Assembly (NCBI GenBank): GCA_937872165.1
Contig: CALMOR010000062.1
Coordinates: forward strand, 1-49,055
From: an uncultured Burkholderiales bacterium
GTDB lineage: Bacteria; Pseudomonadota; Gammaproteobacteria; Burkholderiales; Burkholderiaceae_D
DNA length: 49,055 nucleotides
Direction: 5' to 3'
Shown: piece by piece, positions 22,799 through 29,617 of the stretch
Layout: every line of letters starts with the position of its first letter
Numbering within the stretch: the first letter of the stretch is position 1
The notes under the pieces: generated by a model
What the model saw: only the letters and a program-made list of their open reading frames with translations
What the model was told of the DNA's origin: nothing
The model's database searches: none
Made by a program: the position numbers and the translations under genes

Positions 22799-23665
22799 TC
22801 AGAACTTGCGTGCCTTCTTGGCCGCGACGGGCGCACCTCCCGGCTTCTTGGAACTCACCCCGGCCGGCGCCGCTGCCTTCCGCGACTTCGGCGGGGCGAT
22901 CGTCGGCTGCTTGGCGTCATCGTCGCTGCGGGCCTGGTACGCCTGCTGCACCGCCTCCTCGCCGACCGCGATCTTGCGCTTCATCGCGGCCATGAGCTCC
23001 GCATCGAGCGCCACCTTGCCCGCCTCGGCCGTCCCGAACATGAGCATGAATCCGCCCTTCGGGTTCGGCGTGACGCTGACGTTGGTGTGAACCCCCCAGG
23101 TGGGGAGCGCGTACCGCTGCGACACGTCGCGCTGATGGTTGACCCAGCCCTTGACCGACGTGACCGGGACGTTGAGCGTGATGACCTCCGACTCGTCGAG
23201 CGCGGCGGCCGTCTCGACCGCATCCGACGGGACGAGCGCGAGCTTGACGCTGTTCTTGCACGCCTTGCCGCGGCCGGTGTCGGCGCTGTTCCACTGATTG
23301 GCCCAGCACTTCGCGCAGCCCGTGGTCGGCGGCTGGCTGATGGCGTCCTGGCGCTCCTCCACTTCGTCCGTCGGGCACAGCTCGTCCTCGTCGAAGTTGA
23401 AGGCGTAGCAGGTGGGCGGCGCCGGGTTCGAGGCGTCGAACACGCCTTCGTAGTACACGTTGGCCGCGATGGCCGTGAGTACCACCATGTCCAGCGTGTT
23501 GTCCTGGATCGGGGCGCCGTTGTACTGTAGCAGCCCCCCGGCCGTGTTGATGGATGACGACATCGAGACGCGACGCGCCTGCTTCATCTGAGCAGCTGCG
23601 GCTGCGGCCAACTCCTCGTCATACGCCACGACGGCCGTGGATGCTGCGGGTTTCTTGCTTGCCAT
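22799..23665 (-). CDS. Replication-associated Cys-containing protein with basic tail (288 aa)
   Basis: It lies directly upstream of the DNA polymerase gene, with an AGGAG site. The centre contains TGCAKCWANQWNSADTGRGKACKN, quoted in part as C-x2-C-x15-C, a likely metal site, with further Cys in PPTCYAF and DELCPTD. The N-terminus (MASKKPAAST) and last 40 residues (SRKAAAPAG ... AAKKARKF) are basic and low in complexity. The arrangement would suit an ssDNA- or DNA-binding replication partner, but I do not recognise a characterised family. Confidence 0.5.
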   Translation of the reverse strand: MASKKPAASTAVVAYDEELAAAAAAQMKQARRVSMSSSINTAGGLLQYNGAPIQDNTLDMVVLTAIAANVYYEGVFDASNPAPPTCYAFNFDEDELCPTDEVEERQDAISQPPTTGCAKCWANQWNSADTGRGKACKNSVKLALVPSDAVETAAALDESEVITLNVPVTSVKGWVNHQRDVSQRYALPTWGVHTNVSVTPNPKGGFMLMFGTAEAGKVALDAELMAAMKRKIAVGEEAVQQAYQARSDDDAKQPTIAPPKSRKAAAPAGVSSKKPGGAPVAAKKARKF

Positions 23666-23727
23666 GCGATACTCCTAGTGAACTTGGGAACTTGGACAGT
23701 GGCGCGTTACCGTTGCGCGCCTCGGGA

Positions 23728-24369
23728 TCAGGCAGGTTCGATCAGCTTGTACTCCTCTAGAAGGGTGTTGATGAAATCCGGTCGCGGACGCCGGGTCCAG
23801 CCATGAATGCCGCGCATGCCTACGGCGTAGAAGGCGCGGAAGCAATCGACGGAGCTGCCCCGTAGGAACGCCTCATCAAGGTTGTAGGGGGCTTCGTAGA
23901 ACTGCCACTGCGTCTCCTGAAGCCGCGTCGGCATGACCTCGAACTGAACCAGCATCGCGCGGAGCTGAGCAAGCGTGACCCGCTCCTGCGTGTCCAGCTT
24001 CGGGAACCGATACACGTGCTCATCGAGGAGGGCGTGACCCAGGCGTCGCACCCAGTCATAGTTGCCGCCGAGCGCGTTGACCCACTCCAGGTGCTCCGGG
24101 TTCGCGGGCCAGGACGACATCGTGGGAAACACCTGAACGCCGAACAGGCGCGCGCGAACGTCCACGGGGTGCTGCCACTCGGGCAGGCTGTCAGTTCCAT
24201 GTGCCTGAATCACGAGTCCTTCCTTGTGCCAGACCGACGACAGCAGCTGACAGGCATACCCCGCGTACGTGAACAGATGTCGATCGAAGTACCAGCTGGC
24301 GACGGTCTCCGGGTCGTCGTCGAGATAGATGAGCGTGGGCGCTCGCGTGACGTGATAGCTCTGGATCAT
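23728..24369 (-). CDS. Conserved phage protein of unknown function (213 aa)
   Basis: The N-terminus LIYLDDDPETVASWYFDRHLFTYAGYACQLLS (read as L-D-x-D-P ... D-x-H ... x-Q-L-L-S) and the later HPVDVRA, NYDWVRRLGHALLDEHVYRF match a widespread family of uncharacterised phage proteins with those spaced motifs. It starts by ATGA overlap with the upstream gene. It may act in DNA metabolism because of its neighbours, but nothing shows an activity. Confidence 0.55.
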   Translation of the reverse strand: MIQSYHVTRAPTLIYLDDDPETVASWYFDRHLFTYAGYACQLLSSVWHKEGLVIQAHGTDSLPEWQHPVDVRARLFGVQVFPTMSSWPANPEHLEWVNALGGNYDWVRRLGHALLDEHVYRFPKLDTQERVTLAQLRAMLVQFEVMPTRLQETQWQFYEAPYNLDEAFLRGSSVDCFRAFYAVGMRGIHGWTRRPRPDFINTLLEEYKLIEPA

Positions 24370-24572
24370 GCGGACCTCCGCGGGAAGTTGACGACGGAGC
24401 CGGACCCGCTGGGCTCGTACTCGGGGCGTCGCGTCCCGGCGCTGAGCGCGTGAGCGTAGGCGTACGCCGGCCCCTCAGCGTTCCACCGCGGTCGACAGCG
24501 ACGCCCTGCCCAGATGATCCCGACCTGATCGCCGTCGTGAAACAACTGGGCGCCTGGGGGCAGCTTCAGCAT
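24366..24572 (-). CDS. Hypothetical protein (68 aa)
   Basis: A 68-residue protein (MLKLPPGAQLFHDGDQVG) with basic residues in the middle (GRRCRPRW). It starts in a TGATG overlap with the previous gene and ends in an ATGA overlap with the next, which is the main support for it. Function unknown. Confidence 0.5.
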   Translation of the reverse strand: MLKLPPGAQLFHDGDQVGIIWAGRRCRPRWNAEGPAYAYAHALSAGTRRPEYEPSGSGSVVNFPRRSA

Positions 24573-24844
24573 CAGCTGACCTTCGCGGGGTTGTCGACCA
24601 TCCAGTTGCGGACCGTCAGGCGAAGGTCGGCGATCTGCTCGATGGTCCGGTCCTGGTAGAACGCAGCGACGGCCAGCAAGTTGAGCACGTCCTCGTCCGT
24701 ATCGACCGACACCGTGCCAGAGTACTGACGACCGCCAGAGCTGGGCACTACCTTGACGCCGTTGTCTGCGTGCCGGACCAGGTAAGCGCGAGTGAACGCC
24801 TCTTCATCCAGCTTCGTGTTGTCCATCTTGAAGGCGAACTCCAT
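24572..24844 (-). CDS. Hypothetical protein (90 aa)
   Basis: A 90-residue protein from ATG 24844 (MEFAFKMDNTKLDEEAF) overlapping the upstream stop (ATGA). It is acidic and predicted mixed alpha/beta, with FTRAYLVRHADNGVKVV and LLAVAAFYQDRTIEQIADL. No family recognised. Confidence 0.55.
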   Translation of the reverse strand: MEFAFKMDNTKLDEEAFTRAYLVRHADNGVKVVPSSGGRQYSGTVSVDTDEDVLNLLAVAAFYQDRTIEQIADLRLTVRNWMVDNPAKVS

Positions 24845-25305
24845 CAGGACACCTTCGTGCACGAAACGGCCAGCGTGTTGAACGCCTCGACGCCGGGCAC
24901 GTCCTTCTTGGCAAGCCAGCGCGCCTCGACAGCCTTCTTGTTGACGGCCCGGTTGAGCAGGTCGAAGCCCGCGGTGCGCTTGATGTAGGCGTACAACTTG
25001 TCCCAGTCCTTGACCTGCGGCACCACCTTCTGCTCGATCTTGGCGTTGGCGACCTTGCCCGAGACGCCGGTGGCCTGCGACTTGGGCAGCTGGAGAATGA
25101 TCCACTCGCGCAGGTCGCGCTCCTCCAGCTCCATCGCGTCGACGATGGCCTGCTGCGCGAGGCGATCGAGGCGCTTCTGGTACAGCAGGTCCGCGCACTC
25201 GGCGAGGGTCTTGGGCAGCTTGAGCTTGGACTTCTGCACGTAGCCCGACGTGTCGATGACGGGCGCTGCCTTCTTGGCAGGCGCCTTCTTGGTAGCAACT
25301 GGCAT
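24844..25305 (-). CDS. Conserved phage protein with basic Ala/Lys N-terminus (153 aa)
   Basis: It begins with a lysine-rich stretch (MPVATKKAPAKKAAPV), then a helical domain (LPKTLAECADLLYQKRLDRL) and a C-terminal region DLLNRAVNKKAVEARW ... PGVEAFNTLAVSCTKV that looks like a conserved phage family of unknown function. The ribosome site is AAGGGAA after a leader hairpin. Its place among replication genes suggests a DNA-related role; unproven. Confidence 0.55.
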   Translation of the reverse strand: MPVATKKAPAKKAAPVIDTSGYVQKSKLKLPKTLAECADLLYQKRLDRLAQQAIVDAMELEERDLREWIILQLPKSQATGVSGKVANAKIEQKVVPQVKDWDKLYAYIKRTAGFDLLNRAVNKKAVEARWLAKKDVPGVEAFNTLAVSCTKVS

Positions 25306-25310
25306 GGTGT

Positions 25311-25351
25311 TTCCCTTGGTGATGAGTATCGAGGAGACCGGCCCCGTCCGG
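25311..25351 (-). promoter_or_regulatory. Leader hairpin plus AAGGGAA ribosome site, copy C
   Basis: On the minus strand CCGG-ACGGGG-CCGG (25338-25351) is followed by GATACTCATCACC and AAGGGAAACACC before ATG 25305. It resembles the leaders before 16486 and 29549. Just upstream is GTATCCTCGCG with GGCTAGACGGCA, also seen before the pilin gene. Confidence 0.45.
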
Positions 25352-25386
25352 GAACCCGCGAGGATACGCGGTCGCGCTCGTGCCGT

Positions 25387-25515
25387 CTAGCCCTCCTCCG
25401 GCTCGTCGCCTGATCCGCCGCAGCGCTCGCACTGCTCGATGATGTCCCCCGTACCGTCGTCGTCAGGGTATTGGACCTCGCCGGTTCCGTCGCAGTCAAT
25501 GCACTTCGTGCTCAT
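25387..25515 (-). CDS. Small DnaJ-type zinc-finger protein (42 aa)
   Basis: A 42-residue protein with two C-x2-C-x-G-x-G motifs (CIDCDGTGE and CERCGGSGD), the repeat of the DnaJ cysteine-rich domain, and an acidic tail (EPEEG). It starts at ATG 25515 overlapping the dCTP deaminase stop (ATGA). It may bind zinc and partner with the J-domain protein encoded at 27291-27608. Confidence 0.65.
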   Translation of the reverse strand: MSTKCIDCDGTGEVQYPDDDGTGDIIEQCERCGGSGDEPEEG

Positions 25516-26093
25516 AGCCCCGCTCCCAGTGTTGAGGCTGTCGGCAGGGGGCCGGTCGCCTCGAATACGTCCTGGTACGCCCCGCGCGCGCGGTAGCTGC
25601 GCGACGCCGGCACCAGCTTGTGCGGCATGAAGACCATCTGGCCGATCCGATCGCCCTTGCGCAGCGCGATCACGTGATGCTGCGTCGTGTTCTGCAGCTC
25701 CAGGGTCAGGGCGCCGCGCCAGCCCGGGTCGCACCAGCCCGCGAGCGCGTGATTGAGACCGACGCGCGCGAGCGACGACTTCAGCTTGTACTCGGCCGAC
25801 AGATCGAGCGGCAGGTTGAACTCCTGCTGCGTGACCGCGAGGACGAACTGCCCGGGGTACAGCAGAAACGAGCCGTCCTCGTTGAGCTCCTGCGGCTCCG
25901 TGTAGAGCGGCTGACGCTTGGACAGCTCGACCGTCGGCCATTCGTCCTCGGGCGTCGTCGGGTTCGGCTGTTCCAGCAGGAACTGATCGCTGATCGTGAG
26001 GTCGATCGACGAACCGTTGACGTGCTCAGCCGTCACGCCGCGGATCACGCCTCGATCGACGAGGCCCACCAGGTCGCTGTAGGACAGGATCAC
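25512..26093 (-). CDS. dcd: dCTP deaminase / dUTPase-family protein (193 aa)
   Basis: It has the dCTP deaminase-dUTPase fold motifs: NGSSIDLTISDQF, EYKLKSSLARVGLNH, AGWCDPGWRGALTLELQN and KGDRIGQMVF. The family converts dCTP to dUTP (and in some members to dUMP). Here it could raise the dUMP supply for the dUMP hydroxymethylase at 10941. It starts at a GTG overlapping the upstream TGA (GTGA). Whether it deaminates dCTP or only hydrolyses dUTP cannot be settled by eye. Confidence 0.75.
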   Translation of the reverse strand: MILSYSDLVGLVDRGVIRGVTAEHVNGSSIDLTISDQFLLEQPNPTTPEDEWPTVELSKRQPLYTEPQELNEDGSFLLYPGQFVLAVTQQEFNLPLDLSAEYKLKSSLARVGLNHALAGWCDPGWRGALTLELQNTTQHHVIALRKGDRIGQMVFMPHKLVPASRSYRARGAYQDVFEATGPLPTASTLGAGL

Positions 26094-26269
26094 GGCAGTC
26101 TCCCTACGGGCTCGAGACGGCCGACCTCACGACCCGTCTTCTGACCCTTCCAGGTCACCAAGATCGGGCTCGGGTTTCCTTTGGTCGCCAGCACGACTGC
26201 CATATGAACGTGAGTCGGCTGAAGCACTCCGATCACCTTGAACTCCTCCTTCACCTGCGACTTGGGCAT
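26090..26269 (-). CDS. Hypothetical protein (59 aa)
   Basis: A 59-residue ORF (MPKSQVKEEFKVIGVLQPTH) with an AAGGAA site five bases upstream, ending in a GTGA overlap with the dCTP deaminase gene. In this stretch its frame, not that of the overlapping ORF 26127-26399, shows the GC3 bias of real genes here. It is probably a small beta protein. Function unknown. Confidence 0.5.
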   Translation of the reverse strand: MPKSQVKEEFKVIGVLQPTHVHMAVVLATKGNPSPILVTWKGQKTGREVGRLEPVGRLP

Positions 26270-26399
26270 ACATGTTCCTTGGGGTTGGGTTGGCCAGCAT
26301 CTGGCCCATCATCTCGTTCTCAAGCGTAAGCAACTGGATCAGGTTGGTGAGCGTCGCAACCTCGGCCTCCAGTGCCGCAATGCGATCGGCGTCAGTCAC
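26127..26399 (-). CDS. Possible small coiled-coil protein overlapping the next gene (90 aa)
   Basis: It starts at GTG 26399, overlapping the end of the PEP-CTERM gene. The first 40 residues form a good heptad-type helix (ADRIAALEAEVATLTNLIQL). After about residue 43 the frame runs over ORF 26090-26269 and loses the normal codon bias, so the C-terminal half may be unstructured or not conserved. Only the N-terminal part is convincing. Confidence 0.4.
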   Translation of the reverse strand: MTDADRIAALEAEVATLTNLIQLLTLENEMMGQMLANPTPRNMYAQVAGEGGVQGDRSASADSRSYGSRAGDQRKPEPDLGDLEGSEDGS

Positions 26400-27294
26400 G
26401 TCGCAGCTGTCTCCTGCGTGCGCGACGAGTCGCGTACATCCCGACCCCCAGTCCGCCGAACAGAAGTGCCAGCGTGCCTGGCTCCGGCACGGCGTTCGTG
26501 GCGTTCGATCCCACGTCCGAGTCCGGGACGCCTCGCCCGGGGGTCGGGACGCCGAGGAGCGGCGGCCGCGCGCGCACGAGCGGGTACAGCAGCTGAGCGA
26601 CTCGCTCGCGGCGCCTCGCGGCCGGCGTGTTCGGGACCGCCTCGGGTCCGTACGGCGCCCACTTGCCTGCCGGGTAGATGGGCCTGACCGCCGCCACCGC
26701 CTCCTCGATCGGAAAGATGGCGTCCAGGTTGCGACAGACGTCCCACACGGCCAGGTACTGATCACCAACCTTGTAGAGGTCGCCCGCCTCCTCCGCGCCG
26801 TTCGAGCGGAAGTTGGTGGACGTACCGAGGCAGACGATGTCGCGACCGTACGCTTGCGCACTCGTCGGCGCGAACATGACGTGCGTCGTCGATACCATCT
26901 GGACGTTCGAGCGGTGCACGCGGCCGACGATCTGATGCGCTGCGATCTGCCGGGCGCCCTCGCGCGCGTCGTCGGAGCTCATGAACATCGCTCTGAGCGC
27001 GCTGTAGTTGTCGCCGCGCCACGGGTTCGAGCCCGGCTTGCCCCACAGGCAGCCTGCCTTGACCTGGATCGGCAGCTGCTTCAGCTCGGGCTCGACGAGG
27101 GCCGGGGGGAGGGCGGCCGGCTCGCCCAGCCACTGATCGCCCGGAGTCAGGTACTGCCCCGCTGGCGCCGGCCACGCGTACTTGATTGCCAAACCGATCC
27201 CGACGCCCAGCGCAATCGATAGGCCCAGCGTCAATGGGGCGTTAGTCAACCAGCTCCAGCGCTGCCGGGCTAGGTCCCGCTCGTACCTGCTCAT
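26392..27294 (-). CDS. PEP-CTERM sorting-signal protein (300 aa)
   Basis: The start ATG 27294 overlaps the J-domain gene stop (ATGA). There is an N-terminal membrane/signal segment (residues about 25-40, LTLGLSIALGVGIGLA) and a long secreted middle part with Cys residues. The C-terminus is a textbook PEP-CTERM signal: VPEP at 269-272, a hydrophobic stretch TLALLFGGLGVGMYA, then RRARRR at 290-295. Such signals are cut by exosortase in Gram-negative bacteria that make exopolysaccharide. The protein would be routed to the host cell surface; the middle domain is not recognised. Confidence 0.72.
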   Translation of the reverse strand: MSRYERDLARQRWSWLTNAPLTLGLSIALGVGIGLAIKYAWPAPAGQYLTPGDQWLGEPAALPPALVEPELKQLPIQVKAGCLWGKPGSNPWRGDNYSALRAMFMSSDDAREGARQIAAHQIVGRVHRSNVQMVSTTHVMFAPTSAQAYGRDIVCLGTSTNFRSNGAEEAGDLYKVGDQYLAVWDVCRNLDAIFPIEEAVAAVRPIYPAGKWAPYGPEAVPNTPAARRRERVAQLLYPLVRARPPLLGVPTPGRGVPDSDVGSNATNAVPEPGTLALLFGGLGVGMYATRRARRRQLRRD

Positions 27295-27608
27295 GCGATG
27301 ACTCCTGATCCATGGCACGGCTCGCAACGGGTCTTGACCCGCGTCATGCCGCGCTGCTTCGCTCGGACTCCCTTGCCGCTACACGCCTTGCAGTATGAGT
27401 AGCACAGCTCCAGGAGGTCGTTGTAACCCTTGCGGTCCTTCTCGCGCTTGACGAGACTGTACGCCTGGTTGATCTTGGCGGCCTGCTCTGCGCGCTCAGG
27501 GTGCCGGTCCGGGTGATGCTCGGCCGCGAGGGCGCGCCACGCCAGGTGAATCTCCTCGTCGGTCGACTCGCGGTGAATACCCAGGGTCTGGTACGCGGTC
27601 GGCATCAT
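27291..27608 (-). CDS. J-domain (DnaJ-like) protein with zinc motifs (105 aa)
   Basis: The N-terminal J domain (AYQTLGIHRESTDEEIHLAW) carries the essential HPD at residues 32-34 (EHHPDRHP). The C-terminal part has CKACSGKG and CEPCHGSG, two DnaJ cysteine motifs. It is a miniature DnaJ lacking the substrate-binding domain and would recruit host DnaK/Hsp70 to a phage client, perhaps in replication or assembly. It starts ATGATG over the previous TGA. Confidence 0.75.
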   Translation of the reverse strand: MMPTAYQTLGIHRESTDEEIHLAWRALAAEHHPDRHPERAEQAAKINQAYSLVKREKDRKGYNDLLELCYSYCKACSGKGVRAKQRGMTRVKTRCEPCHGSGVIA

Positions 27609-28498
27609 CGATCCTCCCAGGTAGCGGCCACGTCGAGGAGCTGCTTGCGCTCGCGCTCCTGCGTTGCGATCATCTTGGCTCTCCGACCTTCGTCCAGGTA
27701 TCCCGAGATGGCGTCATAGATGAGCTGCTGCGTGACGCGCGGTTCGAGCGCATCCAGCTCCCAGGATTCGTACCCGTACAGCTTGACGTACCCCTCGGCG
27801 CGCGAGTCAGACATCTTGGCCGGGTTCGGCGGCGGGCTGTACTCCTCGATCTGGTTCATGTTGAGCGCGATCCGATCCACCGTGACCTCGTCCTGAGCGA
27901 ACATCGACAGCCGATCGAAATTGTCGCGCGTCATGTCGATCCCGCTCGGATCGTGGTCGCCCAGGTGAATGACCACGGGGCGCTGCCCGCGTCGCAGGGC
28001 GTCAGCGAATCGCATGCCGGCGCGCCACTGCTCGGACTGCGAGACGTAACCGCGGCAGGCGAAGTAGGGCACGTCCATGTCGACGGCCACGGGCTCGACA
28101 ACGCCGATCAGCGCGTCCTTCTCCACCCAGACCTCCACATAGTGCTCCTGCCCCTCCCACGTGTCGCGTCGATAGCTGCGCGCGGCCGACTGAATGATGC
28201 TCTGCGGCGATCCCCAGTGGCTGTTCTCACGAACATTGCGCGTACGATCCTCGATCGACAGCCAGCTGACGAGGCCGGCCAGGCGCGCGTTGCTGATGAG
28301 CTCGCCCAAGCTGTCGTAGGACTTCGTGGTGTTGGGCAAGATGTCGCGCGCAACGAACTGATAGTACAGCTGTCGCAGCGTCAGCTGAATGCCCAACGCA
28401 TCGTACTCGGCGATGATGCCGTTGGCCTGCGCGATGAGCGCCTGGTTCACCTTGGTGAAGCGCTTCTCCTGGTACTGGATGAGGACGGGGCTAACCAC
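27605..28498 (-). CDS. Topo VI-A / Spo11-like TOPRIM protein (297 aa)
   Basis: The N-terminal half has TLRQLYYQFVARDIL, which resembles the catalytic-Tyr region of Topo VI A/Spo11. A TOPRIM domain follows with its acidic residues: EVWVEKDALIG (Glu) and VIHLGDHDPSGIDM (D-x-D). Spo11-type enzymes cut DNA through a tyrosyl link. Phage relatives exist but their role is poorly understood. It starts at a GTG eight bases inside the preceding small gene. Confidence 0.65.
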   Translation of the reverse strand: MVSPVLIQYQEKRFTKVNQALIAQANGIIAEYDALGIQLTLRQLYYQFVARDILPNTTKSYDSLGELISNARLAGLVSWLSIEDRTRNVRENSHWGSPQSIIQSAARSYRRDTWEGQEHYVEVWVEKDALIGVVEPVAVDMDVPYFACRGYVSQSEQWRAGMRFADALRRGQRPVVIHLGDHDPSGIDMTRDNFDRLSMFAQDEVTVDRIALNMNQIEEYSPPPNPAKMSDSRAEGYVKLYGYESWELDALEPRVTQQLIYDAISGYLDEGRRAKMIATQERERKQLLDVAATWEDR

Positions 28499-28610
28499 GG
28501 CGCTGTCTCCCGGTGACGATGCGAACGAGGGCGCAGGCGATCTGCCACAACGCCTCGGCCCAGTTGGTCGGCGGCCGGCGCCGCTCGAACTGCTGCGTGT
28601 AGAAGTTCAC
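28491..28610 (-). CDS. Small basic protein (39 aa)
   Basis: A 39-residue ORF (MNFYTQQFERRRPPTNW) starting at GTG 28610 overlapping the upstream TGA (GTGA) and ending eight bases inside the Topo VI-A-like gene. It has an amphipathic or hydrophobic helix (ALWQIACALVRIV) and a basic end (TGRQRRG). Two-sided overlap supports it. Function unknown. Confidence 0.45.
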   Translation of the reverse strand: MNFYTQQFERRRPPTNWAEALWQIACALVRIVTGRQRRG

Positions 28611-29185
28611 GGCAGCACCCCCGCGTCGCGCAGCCACACCTTCAGCTCAGCGAGCCCCTGGTCCATCTGGAGGATCGCGAGCTGCGTCCGCCGCCGCTGA
28701 CCGCCGGGCAGCGCCTCGTCGAGGTGCCGCATGGCCGAGTGAATCTTGCCGGCGCTCGACGCCCAGTCGCAGACCTCGACCTTGCGCGGTCCGGTGTCGA
28801 AGCTGCGCGACTCACGACGCAGCGTGTAGCCCGTCTCGGCCGACTTCTCGTTGAGCCCGTTGCCCAACCAGCTCTTGAGCGGGTCCTCGCTCGGCGGCGT
28901 CCAGCCCAGCTCGATCAGTTTGGTGCGCACCGCCTCCTCGTTCGCCGTGCTGAGGTCCGCCGTGACCATGACCGCGTCGGTATCGCTCGCGCCGCCGCCG
29001 TAGGCGAGGAACAGCGCGATTTCCTTCAGCAGGGCAGGGGTTGGCTCGCCCGCCTTCGTGGCCGCTGAGATGCGCTTGATCAGCTCCGCGCGCTTTGGCG
29101 TGAGCGGATCGCCCGAGCGTCGACGGTCGTGCGACGGGTCTTGCCCGCGGTCCTGATTCGTGTAGTCGCTCGTGGGTTCAGCCAT
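28607..29185 (-). CDS. Hypothetical protein (192 aa)
   Basis: The start at ATG 29185 (MAEPTSDYTNQDRG) is preferred over longer in-frame starts because it overlaps the previous gene's end. The first 40 residues are hydrophilic and disordered-looking. Helical segments follow (ALLKEIALFLAYG, KIHSAMRHLDEAL, AELKVWLRDAGV). No family recognised. Confidence 0.55.
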   Translation of the reverse strand: MAEPTSDYTNQDRGQDPSHDRRRSGDPLTPKRAELIKRISAATKAGEPTPALLKEIALFLAYGGGASDTDAVMVTADLSTANEEAVRTKLIELGWTPPSEDPLKSWLGNGLNEKSAETGYTLRRESRSFDTGPRKVEVCDWASSAGKIHSAMRHLDEALPGGQRRRTQLAILQMDQGLAELKVWLRDAGVLP

Positions 29186-29549
29186 GACGTCGCTCCTTGG
29201 ATGGAATCTCGAACGTGTTGTGCGACCCATCGCCGACCCCGGCCACCGTAGTGCTCAGGCGACGAAGGGCCGTGGTGACCGACCCGAAGATGCCGCTGGC
29301 GGCGCTCGGCCACTCGACCGGCTCCCAGTGCCCCTCGACCTCGGGCGCCTTCTTGAGGCCCCAGCGGATGCACCAGCGCTGAAGGCTCGTCAGCTCCGGC
29401 TCGGTGCTCGGCTCCTCGGGCGCGACGTACGACAGCAGGATGCCGCCGTCCACCAGCTCGATCTTGTTGTACACGTGCTTCGCGTTGAGCTCGTGCGCAT
29501 GATGACACAGAATGTTGCGGACATCGTCCGCTTCGATGAGGACCTTCAT
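29178..29549 (-). CDS. Hypothetical protein (123 aa)
   Basis: A 123-residue protein (MKVLIEADDVRNILCHHAHEL) with an AAGGGAAC ribosome site behind a conserved leader hairpin. The N-terminal 45 residues look like a small alpha/beta domain; the C-terminus is Ser/Thr-rich. It follows the pilin gene. Function unknown. Confidence 0.55.
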   Translation of the reverse strand: MKVLIEADDVRNILCHHAHELNAKHVYNKIELVDGGILLSYVAPEEPSTEPELTSLQRWCIRWGLKKAPEVEGHWEPVEWPSAASGIFGSVTTALRRLSTTVAGVGDGSHNTFEIPSKERRHG

Positions 29550-29554
29550 GGTAG

Positions 29555-29598
29555 TTCCCTTGAGATGGTAGAGAGTATCCGGGGGAACAGGCGCCCGG
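29555..29598 (-). promoter_or_regulatory. Leader hairpin plus AAGGGAAC ribosome site, copy B
   Basis: On the minus strand GACCGGGC...CCCCGG (stem 29579-29583 / 29594-29598) is followed by ATACTCTCTACCATCTC and AAGGGAAC before ATG 29549. The order and sequence closely match copy A before 16486. Confidence 0.45.
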
Positions 29599-29617
29599 TC
29601 GCCTCGCGCGCCGGTTA

